A stretch of 9,329 nt of DNA from JBGCED01 sp045106055 (GTDB lineage: Bacteria; Pseudomonadota; Alphaproteobacteria; CBDDJK01). The position numbers and the translations under genes are program-made. The DNA lies in NCBI GenBank assembly GCA_045106055.1, contig JBGCED010000118.1, forward strand, positions 1 through 9,329, written 5' to 3'. The notes beneath the pieces are model-generated. The model worked only from the letters and a program-made list of their open reading frames with translations. It was not told the origin of the DNA and did not search any database. Positions 1-7,397 of the stretch are shown here, piece after piece (position 1 is the first letter of the stretch; each line of letters begins with the position of its first letter).

Positions 1-209
1 TAAATATATGCCGCATTAATGTCATTGCGCCACCAATATAATGGCGCATTTTTAAAAAAGTAAATTTACTCAATTATTTAGCCTGATATATGGTGCTGTT
101 TCAAGCTATTTTTAAGCCCTTTCAACCATTATTCAAAAAAACAACGGATTAAAGCTGATTTTTAAAGCGATCATAAGGGAAGGGAAAGTGGGTAAAAAGG
201 CTTTGGATC
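1..209. other. Non-coding region downstream of flhA
   Basis: Apart from the hairpin at 26-53 I see no gene here. On the minus strand only very short frames follow flhA. A 12-base palindrome, AGTAAATTTACT (59-70), is followed on that strand by a short T run, but its AT-rich stem makes it a weak terminator at best. The end of the flagellar transcript therefore cannot be placed. Confidence 0.5.
26..53 (+). terminator. Possible hairpin terminator facing the plus strand
   Basis: TGCGCC (26-31) and GGCGCA (43-48) pair perfectly around an 11-base loop and are followed by five T residues (49-53). The orientation would end a plus-strand transcript entering from the left of the window, which would make that gene convergent with flhA. 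On the minus strand no T run follows the stem, so it is a poor terminator for the flagellar operon. Confidence 0.4.
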
Positions 210-2480
210 TTAATCAACCTGCCCGACTGTTTCGAATTTTATCGAAGGGTGCAATTCTGTGTGGGAAAGCACCGCTACATGCGGCAAATGCCTGAAAATC
301 AACGAACGAATATGCGGGCGAAGCACCGATGACACCAACAGGATCGGGGTTTGCCCCGGCTTTGAATAGCTTGCAATCGCTTGGGTTAGCTTTTGAATGA
401 AATCACGGGTTAGGCGCGGTTCGGTGATCAGCTCGACTTCGCCTGTGGCAGAAGCACTTAATGAATTATGCAGCGCATCTTCCCAGCGGCTGCCAAGCAC
501 GATCAAGGACAGCATGCCCCGTTCATTGCTTAAATCATGGCAAATTTGCCGTGATAAAAAGCCGCGCACATATTCAACCGATTGAATGAAGGGCTGCTTG
601 TAAAAGATCGCATCGCTGGCGGCTTCAATAATCAGCGGCAGGTCACGAATGGATACGCGCTCTCGCAATAAAGCCTGCAAGATTTTTTGCAGCCAGCTGA
701 TGGTGATCACATTTTGATCAAAAGTATCTTTCAATAGGCTGGAATGCATCTCGCTCATATTATCTACCAAAGTTTGCGTACCGCTATGGGTTAGCAAATC
801 AGCCATATTTTGGGTAATCAATTCAGATAGATGCGTGGTGATGACCGATACAGGATCAACAACGGAATAGCCTTGAAATACCGCTTCATCGCGCTGATTT
901 TCCCTGATCCATAGACCGGGTAAGCCATAAGTCGGCTCGGTGGTTTTTTCCCCGCGAATTGTAAATTTTGTGTCTTTTCTGCCGTCATTGGCAATGCATA
1001 ACAGCATATTGGGGCGCAATTCACCGCGCCCAGCCTCGATCTCTTTGATGTTAAGCACATATTCATTTGATGGCAGCTGCAAATTATCCTGCATCCGCAC
1101 AAGGGGGATGATGAAGCCAAATTGGGTTGCAATTTGGTTACGCAAGCCCTCTACGCGATCTTGAAGTGCTGCCCCTTTTTCTTTTGAATTTGCCATTGGC
1201 AGCAGCCCGTAACCAAGTTCAATCCGCAATTGATCAATTGCCATCATCTTGCCAATATCCTGCTTTGCTTCCGCTTGGGGGGAATCGCCAGCAGCCGCCC
1301 TTTGATCCGCAACCCTTGCGGTTTCGCTGGCCTGTTCTGCAAGTTTTTTCGTTTTATTTTGCGCAAATATGACCCACGCCCCAATCCCCGCTGCAAGCAA
1401 TGCCATCAATAAAAAGGGAAAAGAGGGAAGCCCTGGAATCGCTGCCAATAAAAACAACAAACCAGAAGCAATAATCAATGCAAGCGGATTTGCCGATAGC
1501 TGGCTACCCATTGTTTTTTCGGTGTTTCCCTCAACCCCTGCTTTGGTGACCAACAAACCTGCGCCGATTGAAATAATCAATCCTGGAATTTGGGAAACCA
1601 ACCCATCGCCAATCGTTAACAGGGTATAATTTTGCGCGGCAACCCCAACATCCATATCGCGCTGAACAACCCCAATGATAATGCCGCCAATAATGTTAAT
1701 AAAGGTGATTAAAAGCCCTGCAACCGCGTCCCCGCGCACGAATTTTGACGCACCATCCATCGATCCAAAGAACGCACTTTCTTGACCTAATTCTTTACGC
1801 TTTTGGGTGGCTTCCAAATCGGTAATATGTCCCGATGTTAATTCGGCATCAATTGCCATTTGCTTTCCAGGCAGCGCATCAAGGGCAAAGCGCGCTGCAA
1901 CTTCGGCGATACGCCCCGCACCCTTGGTAATCACGATAAAGTTAATGATCACCAAAATGGCAAAGACAATCAACCCAATCACATAATTGCCGCCCGCGAC
2001 AAATTCACCAAACGATTCAATGATTAAGCCCGCAGCTTGTGTGCCTGTATGCCCATCCGACAGGATTAAGCGGGTGGATGCCACATTAAGCCCCAAACGC
2101 AGCAATGCTGCCAATAATAAAATGCTGGGAAAAGAACTTAACCGAATGGGTTTTTCAACAAAAATAACCGTCATCAACACAATCACAGAACTGGTGATTG
2201 AAAAGGAAAATAATAAATCCAGCAGCCATGTTGGCAGCGGGATTAACAGCATGCCCAAAATAAGCAGCACACCAATTGGCAGCAACATATCCGCATTTTT
2301 TAAAAAGGATAAGGCGTTTAAGCCAAAGCCAATGCCTTGTTCTTTGATTGCGCTAGCATCAATATTGCCAAACCGCCCGCCGCCTTGACCTGTATCCCCG
2401 CCTTGATCGCCAGCAGGTGGAGGTTGAGTGGGCGGCGCATTTCCTGAATTATTGGGCGGCGGGGCTGCTGCGTCAGCCAT
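210..2480 (-). CDS. flhA: FlhA, flagellar type III export gate protein
   Basis: FlhA forms the ring-shaped export gate of the flagellar type III secretion system. It passes chaperone-bound subunits to the channel and uses the proton gradient. At 756 residues it is longer than the roughly 690-700 of enterobacterial FlhA. Eight membrane helices fit between about residues 64 and 374, followed by a linker and the cytoplasmic domain from about 410 to the end. The FHIPEP signature is clear (INFIVITKGAGRIAEVAARF at 179-198, then GKQMAID). The essential charges of Salmonella FlhA are kept: R128, R137, R190, R197, K246 and D251 match R85, R94, R147, R154, K203 and D208, all with an offset of 43. That offset equals an extra Pro/Gly/Ala-rich N-terminus. 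The ATG shares a base with the flbD stop (TAATG) and has GGGGA 9 bases upstream. It is the last gene in the window; fliR and flhB are not seen. Confidence 0.97.
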   Translation of the reverse strand: MADAAAPPPNNSGNAPPTQPPPAGDQGGDTGQGGGRFGNIDASAIKEQGIGFGLNALSFLKNADMLLPIGVLLILGMLLIPLPTWLLDLLFSFSITSSVIVLMTVIFVEKPIRLSSFPSILLLAALLRLGLNVASTRLILSDGHTGTQAAGLIIESFGEFVAGGNYVIGLIVFAILVIINFIVITKGAGRIAEVAARFALDALPGKQMAIDAELTSGHITDLEATQKRKELGQESAFFGSMDGASKFVRGDAVAGLLITFINIIGGIIIGVVQRDMDVGVAAQNYTLLTIGDGLVSQIPGLIISIGAGLLVTKAGVEGNTEKTMGSQLSANPLALIIASGLLFLLAAIPGLPSFPFLLMALLAAGIGAWVIFAQNKTKKLAEQASETARVADQRAAAGDSPQAEAKQDIGKMMAIDQLRIELGYGLLPMANSKEKGAALQDRVEGLRNQIATQFGFIIPLVRMQDNLQLPSNEYVLNIKEIEAGRGELRPNMLLCIANDGRKDTKFTIRGEKTTEPTYGLPGLWIRENQRDEAVFQGYSVVDPVSVITTHLSELITQNMADLLTHSGTQTLVDNMSEMHSSLLKDTFDQNVITISWLQKILQALLRERVSIRDLPLIIEAASDAIFYKQPFIQSVEYVRGFLSRQICHDLSNERGMLSLIVLGSRWEDALHNSLSASATGEVELITEPRLTRDFIQKLTQAIASYSKPGQTPILLVSSVLRPHIRSLIFRHLPHVAVLSHTELHPSIKFETVGQVD

Positions 2481-3793
2481 TATTCAATTTCCCCATATTC
2501 ATTCAAGCGGTTACGCAGCGCATTTAGCGACACCCCAAGAATGGCAGCGGCTTCTGATTCATTGCCCAGACAATGGCGATAAGTATCCACAATCAAGCGG
2601 CGTTCAACAGCAGCCAAGCTTTGTCCAACCGACATTCCCCCCGATTGAACCGCAGCTTCATGCTCATGCTGGGATTGAGGTTGGGCGGGGCTAGATTTAA
2701 CAATATTAATCGCCGATGGTAAAATTTCATCGCCATTGCTCATAATCACGGAACCATGCACGATATTTTCAAGCTCTCTTACATTGCCAGGCCAATCATG
2801 CTGCCTTAATATTTTAATGGCATCAGGGCTAAATTGCTTTGATGCACTGCCATAGGTTTTTTCAAATTTTTCTTTAAAATATTGCGCAAGCACCATAATA
2901 TCACCAGGGCGATCACGCAGTGGCGGCAGCGCAAGATTAATGACATTTAAGCGAAAATATAAATCTTGGCGAAATTCACCGCGTTCAACCGATTGCGGCA
3001 GGTCGCGGTTGGAGGTTGCAAGCACCCGCACATTGACTGAAACAGGGGTGTTTCCCCCAAGCCGATCCACTTCTTTTTCTTGAATAACCCGCAGCAATTT
3101 GGCTTGCAGCTTGATGTCCATTTCGCTAATTTCATCCAGCAAAATCGTACCATTGCTCGCTTCTTCAAATTTTCCAATCCGCTGTGCAATCGCGCCAGAA
3201 AACGCACCTTTTTCATGTCCAAACAGTTCGGATTCAAGCAAATTTTCGGGTATTGCAGCGCAGTTTAAGGCAACAAATGGTCCAGAGGCGCGTTTGGATT
3301 TTGCATGAATATAGCGTGCAAAAACTTCTTTCCCTGTGCCAGATTCGCCTGTAATTAACACGGAAGCCTCGCTTGGGGCAACCTGATCTGCCATCGCCAG
3401 CACAATTTTTAAGGCTGGATCATTATGAATAATTTGATGATTTTGCTTGGCAACCGATTCCAGCACTTGCGCAATTAATTCTGCATTTGGCGGCAGGGGA
3501 AGATATTCGCGCGCACCTTGGCGAATGGTTTCAACCGCGCGTGCGGTTTCCACATCTTCAAGCCCGCAAGCAACAACTGGCACTTGAATGCGTTCTTGAA
3601 CGCAATGATGAATAAAACGCCCAAGATCAAGATTGGCATCCATAAACACCAAATCTGCGCCTTTGCCAGAGCGAACATGGCGCAGCGCATCATCAATATT
3701 ACGGGAATTTGCAACCTTAATGCCGCGTGCAAGCGCAATCTTGCTTGCTGCCGTCATATGCCCTTCCAGATTTCCAACAATCAATAATCGCAT
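2480..3793 (-). CDS. flbD: FlbD, sigma-54-dependent flagellar transcription activator
   Basis: FlbD is an enhancer-binding protein that drives sigma-54 promoters of middle and late flagellar genes and can repress early ones. From the ATG it has 437 residues. Residues 1 to about 115 form a receiver-like domain that keeps Asp52 but lacks the acidic pair near the N-terminus, where VGN replaces the usual VDD. The AAA+ domain follows, with Walker A GESGTGKE at 149-156, GAFSGA at 196-201, Walker B LLDE ending at 221, and likely arginine fingers at R275 and R281. A Gln/His-rich linker (about 368-385) leads to a Fis-type helix-turn-helix at about 412-434. In Caulobacter FlbD is controlled by FliX rather than by ordinary phosphorylation; fliX is not in this window. 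A TTG one codon upstream (3796) is an alternative start and lies nearer the AAGG ribosome-binding candidate (8 versus 11 bases). The stop codon overlaps the flhA start by one base. Confidence 0.93.
   Translation of the reverse strand: MRLLIVGNLEGHMTAASKIALARGIKVANSRNIDDALRHVRSGKGADLVFMDANLDLGRFIHHCVQERIQVPVVACGLEDVETARAVETIRQGAREYLPLPPNAELIAQVLESVAKQNHQIIHNDPALKIVLAMADQVAPSEASVLITGESGTGKEVFARYIHAKSKRASGPFVALNCAAIPENLLESELFGHEKGAFSGAIAQRIGKFEEASNGTILLDEISEMDIKLQAKLLRVIQEKEVDRLGGNTPVSVNVRVLATSNRDLPQSVERGEFRQDLYFRLNVINLALPPLRDRPGDIMVLAQYFKEKFEKTYGSASKQFSPDAIKILRQHDWPGNVRELENIVHGSVIMSNGDEILPSAINIVKSSPAQPQSQHEHEAAVQSGGMSVGQSLAAVERRLIVDTYRHCLGNESEAAAILGVSLNALRNRLNEYGEIE
2490..2494 (-). promoter_or_regulatory. 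Ribosome binding site of flhA inside flbD
   Basis: In gene direction GGGGA lies within the last codons of flbD, 9 bases before the flhA ATG. Together with the TAATG overlap it points to coupled translation of flbD and flhA. Confidence 0.6.
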
Positions 3794-3829
3794 CAATCAG
3801 CTAACCTTAATTTTAATGGTGTCATAGTT

Positions 3830-4645
3830 TTAATCATAAAATTTAACATGTTCAGAAGGGGGCAATATCGTATTCATTAAAATTTCAAGCCGCCTTGGGT
3901 TTTCAAGCCGCCCCATTGACGCAATTGCCAAAACATATAGCTGATCGGTTAGGGTTTCCGCTTCCGCGATTTTCTCTAATTTACTGGCAAGCGGATTAAA
4001 CAGCAAATTTGCAAGCAACGCCCCATAAAAAGTGGTTAATAGGGCAACCGCCATCGCAGGGCCAATTTGATCAGGGGAATTTAAATTTCCAAGCATTTGA
4101 ACCAGCCCAACTAAGGTACCAATTAGCCCCATGGCAGGGGCAACATCCGCTGCTTTGCGCAATAATGCAATCGCCTGCCCGCGCCGTTCATGGGCAAGCA
4201 ACGCTTTTTTGGTGATGATCATTTCAATTTCTTCTGCCTGCATGCCATCGCTTAACATCGTGATGCCTGTGCTTAACAAATAATTGGCAGAAAAATTATG
4301 GGCGTAATTTTGAAGCGCGATCAGCCCTTTTGTGCGGGCATATTGGGAAAGCTGCATCAGCTGATAGCAAATATTATAATAATTGCGATTACGCCTTAGA
4401 AATGCGCCTTTGATGGATTTCGCGCTTTGTTTAACATCGGCAAAAGACGCGCTGGCAAGCACAATCCCTGCCGTTCCGCCAAGCACAATTAAAATTGCAG
4501 GTAAATTAAGAAATACCAAAGCACCGCTGCTGGTGCTGATCGCCAAGGCAATCAAGCCAAAGGCACTTAACAGCCCAAGCAAAGTTGCAAGGTCAAACCG
4601 TTTTTTTTCTTCCCCATAGCTGGGGCTACGCTCAATAGCAGCCAT
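3830..4645 (-). CDS. motA: MotA/PomA-like stator subunit, without a motB partner
   Basis: This 271-residue protein belongs to the MotA/TolQ/ExbB ion-channel family and resembles the short PomA/MotP/MotA type. Such subunits surround MotB and push on FliG using proton or sodium flow. Four membrane helices are visible at about 20-38, 46-66, 166-188 and 198-218, with a large cytoplasmic loop between the second and third. Pro170 and Pro218 match the functional Pro173 and Pro222 of E. coli MotA. In the loop, R104 matches Arg90, but the position of Glu98 is Gln112 (codon CAA). It follows fliN by 25 bases and precedes flbD by 36, and all three point the same way. No motB is visible, although motA and motB are normally adjacent. 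The ion used cannot be read from this subunit alone. The family call is firm; whether it is the main stator protein or a paralogue is open. Confidence 0.9.
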   Translation of the reverse strand: MAAIERSPSYGEEKKRFDLATLLGLLSAFGLIALAISTSSGALVFLNLPAILIVLGGTAGIVLASASFADVKQSAKSIKGAFLRRNRNYYNICYQLMQLSQYARTKGLIALQNYAHNFSANYLLSTGITMLSDGMQAEEIEMIITKKALLAHERRGQAIALLRKAADVAPAMGLIGTLVGLVQMLGNLNSPDQIGPAMAVALLTTFYGALLANLLFNPLASKLEKIAEAETLTDQLYVLAIASMGRLENPRRLEILMNTILPPSEHVKFYD

Positions 4646-4670
4646 AATAATCTATATTCTTCAAATGTGG

Positions 4671-5075
4671 TTAAGGCGTTGTTTTATCTGATTTCACAAT
4701 TTCGGTCATGGTAACCCCCAAACGATTATCCACAACCACCACTTCGCCGCGCGCAACAAGACGGTTATTGACATAAATATCAATCGCTTCGCCAACTTTT
4801 CGGTCTAGTTCAACGATTGATCCGCGCCCTAATTTCAACAAATCCCCAACAGGCATGGTTGATTTTCCAAGCACCGCCGCAACGCGCACCGATATGTCAT
4901 AAACCGCTTCCAAATCCCGCGCGCCCGATGGCGTGGTCATATCCACCACCCTTGGATCCAGATAATCTTCTTCTGAATGTTCAATATCGCCATCAATGCC
5001 GGCTTGGGGTTGCGGGGCAGCAGCAGCAGCAGTGGCAGCAGCATTTGCATCTTTGTTCAAGGGATCATCAGCCAT
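4671..5075 (-). CDS. fliN: FliN, flagellar C-ring switch protein
   Basis: FliN forms the lower part of the C ring, takes part in direction switching and provides a docking site for FliH. The protein has 134 residues. The conserved SpoA (FliN/FliM C-terminal) domain covers about residues 56-128, with the LLKLGRGSIVELD and LVARGEVVVVDNRLGVTMTEI stretches that mark the family. The first 50 residues are a low-complexity leader with an Ala run (11-20) and acidic residues, as often seen in alphaproteobacterial FliN. The ATG follows the fliH stop codon after 5 bases, which suggests coupled translation; only a weak purine stretch (GCGAG) precedes it. Neither fliM nor fliY is present in this window, and the protein is too short to be a FliM fusion. 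Confidence 0.96.
   Translation of the reverse strand: MADDPLNKDANAAATAAAAAPQPQAGIDGDIEHSEEDYLDPRVVDMTTPSGARDLEAVYDISVRVAAVLGKSTMPVGDLLKLGRGSIVELDRKVGEAIDIYVNNRLVARGEVVVVDNRLGVTMTEIVKSDKTTP
5017..5043 (-). repeat. In-frame GCN trinucleotide tract in fliN
   Basis: On the plus strand five GCA triplets, one GTG and three more GCA triplets stand in a row. Read in gene direction they encode the Ala/Thr run at FliN residues 12-20. Length changes by slippage would keep the frame and affect only the low-complexity leader, not the SpoA domain. Confidence 0.8.
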
Positions 5076-5080
5076 TATAA

Positions 5081-6331
5081 TTACTCGCTTTTTGTCAAAA
5101 TATCTTGTTGTTCTAATGCGGCTTCATTTGCATCGCCGCCCACACCGCCGCCCGCACTTCCATCGGCGCGATCATCCATATCCTCGTCGATATTGCCATC
5201 TCCATCATCTGGTATTGGGTTAAGCTCACTATAGGTCGGAATATTTTGCTCAATCAACGCCACCGCATCATCAATTTGATCCATAATCACCTGCATATGA
5301 TGATCATATCCCCCATTACCCCAATCAATTTCAACATCACCATGTTGAAGCGCATCATCCACCATGATTTTCACCTGTGTTTCAATCGGATTTTTCTTGG
5401 TCATTTTCATCAAGCTTGCACGAATTTCTTTTTCATGGTCGGGGTGAAAGCTGATCCTAAGCTTTGTGGCTTCGCTTAAATGATTAAGCACTTCTTGATA
5501 TACTGCCAAAATTTCATCCCCGCCCTTTCTTTGAAGGGTAACTGGCAGCAATTTCGCAAGACTTTGCCGAAAGATTTTAAGGCTAAGCCCCGTTATTTGA
5601 TCCAAGGCTTGCTGGTGATATTTTGCCTTTGATGAAATTTCTGATATTAACCGTTCCAGCAATTCATTATGCAGTGCCTCGGTAATTTCTTTTGCCTTTT
5701 CCTGCCCTGCTGCCAAGCCATCTTCATAGCCTTGATTATAGCCATCTTGTTGAACCTGATGCAAATCATCAACGCTAAACAGCATCTCTTCTGCTTGATC
5801 TTGCGGTGCTGGCGCATCAGCTGCTTCGGATTCGCCATCCTTTATATTTTCAGATTGGCTTGAATTGGCAGGCGAATTATTTTGCTGCCCGCCTTGCGGT
5901 TGATCTTTCTGGGCCGTTTCAGGATGATTGTGCTGCGTGCCTTCAGGCTCATTTTGCTGGGCGCCCTTGGGTTCATTTTGCTGGGCGCCCTTGGGCTTTG
6001 GGGCTGCATTAAGATTGCCATTCTCATTCAGCTTCACACGCCCATTCAGTGCGGATGAATTTGCTAAAATGCCCGCAATTCCCTCAATAAATTCCGAATT
6101 TTGTTGCAGCTGGCCTAAATTTTCTCCGATGGTGGCGTGCGCTGCTTGATTATGATTGGATTCACCATTTACGGGCGCTTGCGCTTGGGTCATGTCAAGC
6201 GGGGCAAGCGATTCAATCGGCGGCGGTTGCCATTTGCCATCCACGCCATAACCAACCATCCGATCACCGCCGTCAAATGACACGCCAAAACCATAGGGTT
6301 GATAATGATGTTTTTTTGAATCGCTGTTCAT
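5081..6331 (-). CDS. fliH: FliH (FlbE-type), export ATPase regulator, enlarged
   Basis: FliH binds and restrains the export ATPase FliI and tethers it to FliN at the base of the flagellum. From the chosen ATG the protein has 416 residues, while FliH/FlbE proteins usually have about 200-240. The FliH part begins with the family's GxxxG repeat (Gly at 197, 201, 205, 209), followed by a charged helical region. The C-terminal domain ends near residue 365 with a VEIDWGNGG segment typical of alphaproteobacterial FliH. The first 190 residues are Gln/Asn/Pro/Gly-rich and probably disordered, with five 8-residue repeats at 114-153. An acidic Gly-rich tail (about 370-400) follows the domain. Start choice: a GTG at 6343 is also in frame, but it lies inside the GGTGGGG that sits 6 bases before ATG 6331, so I prefer the ATG. 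The fliI gene is not in the window. The family call is firm; the role of the extensions is unknown. Confidence 0.9.
   Translation of the reverse strand: MNSDSKKHHYQPYGFGVSFDGGDRMVGYGVDGKWQPPPIESLAPLDMTQAQAPVNGESNHNQAAHATIGENLGQLQQNSEFIEGIAGILANSSALNGRVKLNENGNLNAAPKPKGAQQNEPKGAQQNEPEGTQHNHPETAQKDQPQGGQQNNSPANSSQSENIKDGESEAADAPAPQDQAEEMLFSVDDLHQVQQDGYNQGYEDGLAAGQEKAKEITEALHNELLERLISEISSKAKYHQQALDQITGLSLKIFRQSLAKLLPVTLQRKGGDEILAVYQEVLNHLSEATKLRISFHPDHEKEIRASLMKMTKKNPIETQVKIMVDDALQHGDVEIDWGNGGYDHHMQVIMDQIDDAVALIEQNIPTYSELNPIPDDGDGNIDEDMDDRADGSAGGGVGGDANEAALEQQDILTKSE
5875..5994 (-). repeat. Five tandem 24-bp repeats inside fliH
   Basis: Five units of 24 bases run without gaps: 5971-5994, 5947-5970, 5923-5946, 5899-5922 and 5875-5898. 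The first two (in gene direction) differ by one base; the others are progressively more divergent. Because 24 is a multiple of three, they encode an 8-residue repeat at FliH residues 114-153: KGAQQNEP twice, then EGTQHNHP, ETAQKDQP and QGGQQNNS. The near-identity of the first two suggests a recent duplication. Copy number could vary between strains without a frameshift. Confidence 0.9.
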
Positions 6332-6337
6332 CAAATG

Positions 6338-6344
6338 CCCCACC
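6338..6344 (-). promoter_or_regulatory. Ribosome binding site deciding the fliH start
   Basis: In gene direction GGTGGGG stands 6 bases before ATG 6331. The competing GTG start at 6343 lies inside this purine-rich stretch and has no better site upstream, so the ATG is favoured. Confidence 0.6.
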
Positions 6345-6346
6345 GC

Positions 6347-7366
6347 TTAATAAACAAGCTGTTCTTCTGCACCGCCATCAGCAAGTACAATTTCACCGCG
6401 ACTTGCAAGATCTTTTGCGACGCTAACCATTTTGGCTTGCGCTTCATCAACATCGCGCAACCGTACAGGCCCCATCGCATCCATATCTTCCATTAAAATG
6501 CGTCCCGCGCGTTTTGACATATTATCGCGCACCAGCTGGCGCATTTCCTCGCCCGCGCCTTTTAATGCAAGTGCCAGCACTTCAGCTTCAACACTGCGCA
6601 GCAAAATTTGCATGGACGGCCCGTCCAGATTATTTAAATCCTCAAAAGTAAACATTAATGCTTTAATCCGATCCGCGCTTTCACGGTTGCGCTCTTCCAG
6701 CATATTCATAAAGCGCCCTTCGGTCGCGCGATCAAAATTATTGAAAATTTCTGCCATGCCTTCATGGCTATCAGCTTGTGATGTGCGCGCCAAATTGGTC
6801 ATAAATTCTGTGCGCAGGGTTTTCTCCACCGAATCCAGAATTTCTTTTTTAACCGTCTCCATCCGCAGCATCCGCATAATGACTTCCATTGACATATTTT
6901 CGGGCAGCAATTCCAGCACTTTTGAAGCATGTTCGGGCGATATTTTGGATAATACCACCGCCACGGTTTGCGGATATTCATTCTTTAAATAATTCGCCAG
7001 CACACTTTCACTGACATTGGTTAATTTATCCCACATGGTGCGCCCAGCAGGCCCTCTGATGTCATCCATAATCATCGCGGCGCGTTCTGGATCAAGCGCC
7101 TTTTTCAGCAATCGCTCGGTTGAATCATAGCTGCCAATTACACTGCCCGTTGACATTAAGGATTCAACAAATTCAGCAAATAAATCTTCAATAATATCCG
7201 CTTCAATCTTTCCAAGGCTTGACATATTGGTTGATAAATCACGAATTTCTTCATTCTGCATATGTTGAAACAGCTTGATCGCATTATCTTCGCCAACGGC
7301 AAGCAGCAGCATCGCTGCCTTGTCCGAGCCTTTTAATTCGTGATATTCGCTTTTATTATTTGCCAT
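6347..7366 (-). CDS. fliG: FliG, flagellar rotor switch protein
   Basis: FliG is the rotor protein that binds the FliF tail through its N-terminal domain and takes up torque from the stator through its C-terminal domain. At 339 residues it has the usual length. The middle domain shows the EYPQT motif at 130-134, matching the EHPQ motif of other FliGs, and the MFTF version of the MFVF hinge motif at 238-241. The C-terminal torque helix keeps the charges known from E. coli: K269, R286, E293, D294 and R302 align with K264, R281, D288, D289 and R297. The one change is a conservative Asp to Glu. The start is ATG with only a weak upstream GGA about 11 bases away. It lies between fliF and fliH, 15 bases before the preferred fliH start. 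Intact torque residues suggest a working motor. Confidence 0.97.
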   Translation of the reverse strand: MANNKSEYHELKGSDKAAMLLLAVGEDNAIKLFQHMQNEEIRDLSTNMSSLGKIEADIIEDLFAEFVESLMSTGSVIGSYDSTERLLKKALDPERAAMIMDDIRGPAGRTMWDKLTNVSESVLANYLKNEYPQTVAVVLSKISPEHASKVLELLPENMSMEVIMRMLRMETVKKEILDSVEKTLRTEFMTNLARTSQADSHEGMAEIFNNFDRATEGRFMNMLEERNRESADRIKALMFTFEDLNNLDGPSMQILLRSVEAEVLALALKGAGEEMRQLVRDNMSKRAGRILMEDMDAMGPVRLRDVDEAQAKMVSVAKDLASRGEIVLADGGAEEQLVY

Positions 7367-7397
7367 TTTATATGTGATCCATAACGCTTAATCTTTT

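Noticed and set aside
1..49. Possible start of a next minus-strand gene (ATG at 47-49 or 23-25, open to the window edge)
   Set aside because: Only 8 to 16 codons are visible, without a good ribosome binding site for the first ATG and with nothing resembling FliR or FlhB.
59..70. Palindrome AGTAAATTTACT as terminator of flhA
   Set aside because: The stem is short and AT-rich, so it is unlikely to stop transcription on its own.
1987..2388. 133-codon open frame on the plus strand
   Set aside because: It is antisense to the conserved membrane region of flhA and has no family features.
6432..6992. 186-codon open frame on the plus strand
   Set aside because: It is antisense to the well-supported fliG and its Ser/Arg-rich product looks like a shadow of that gene.
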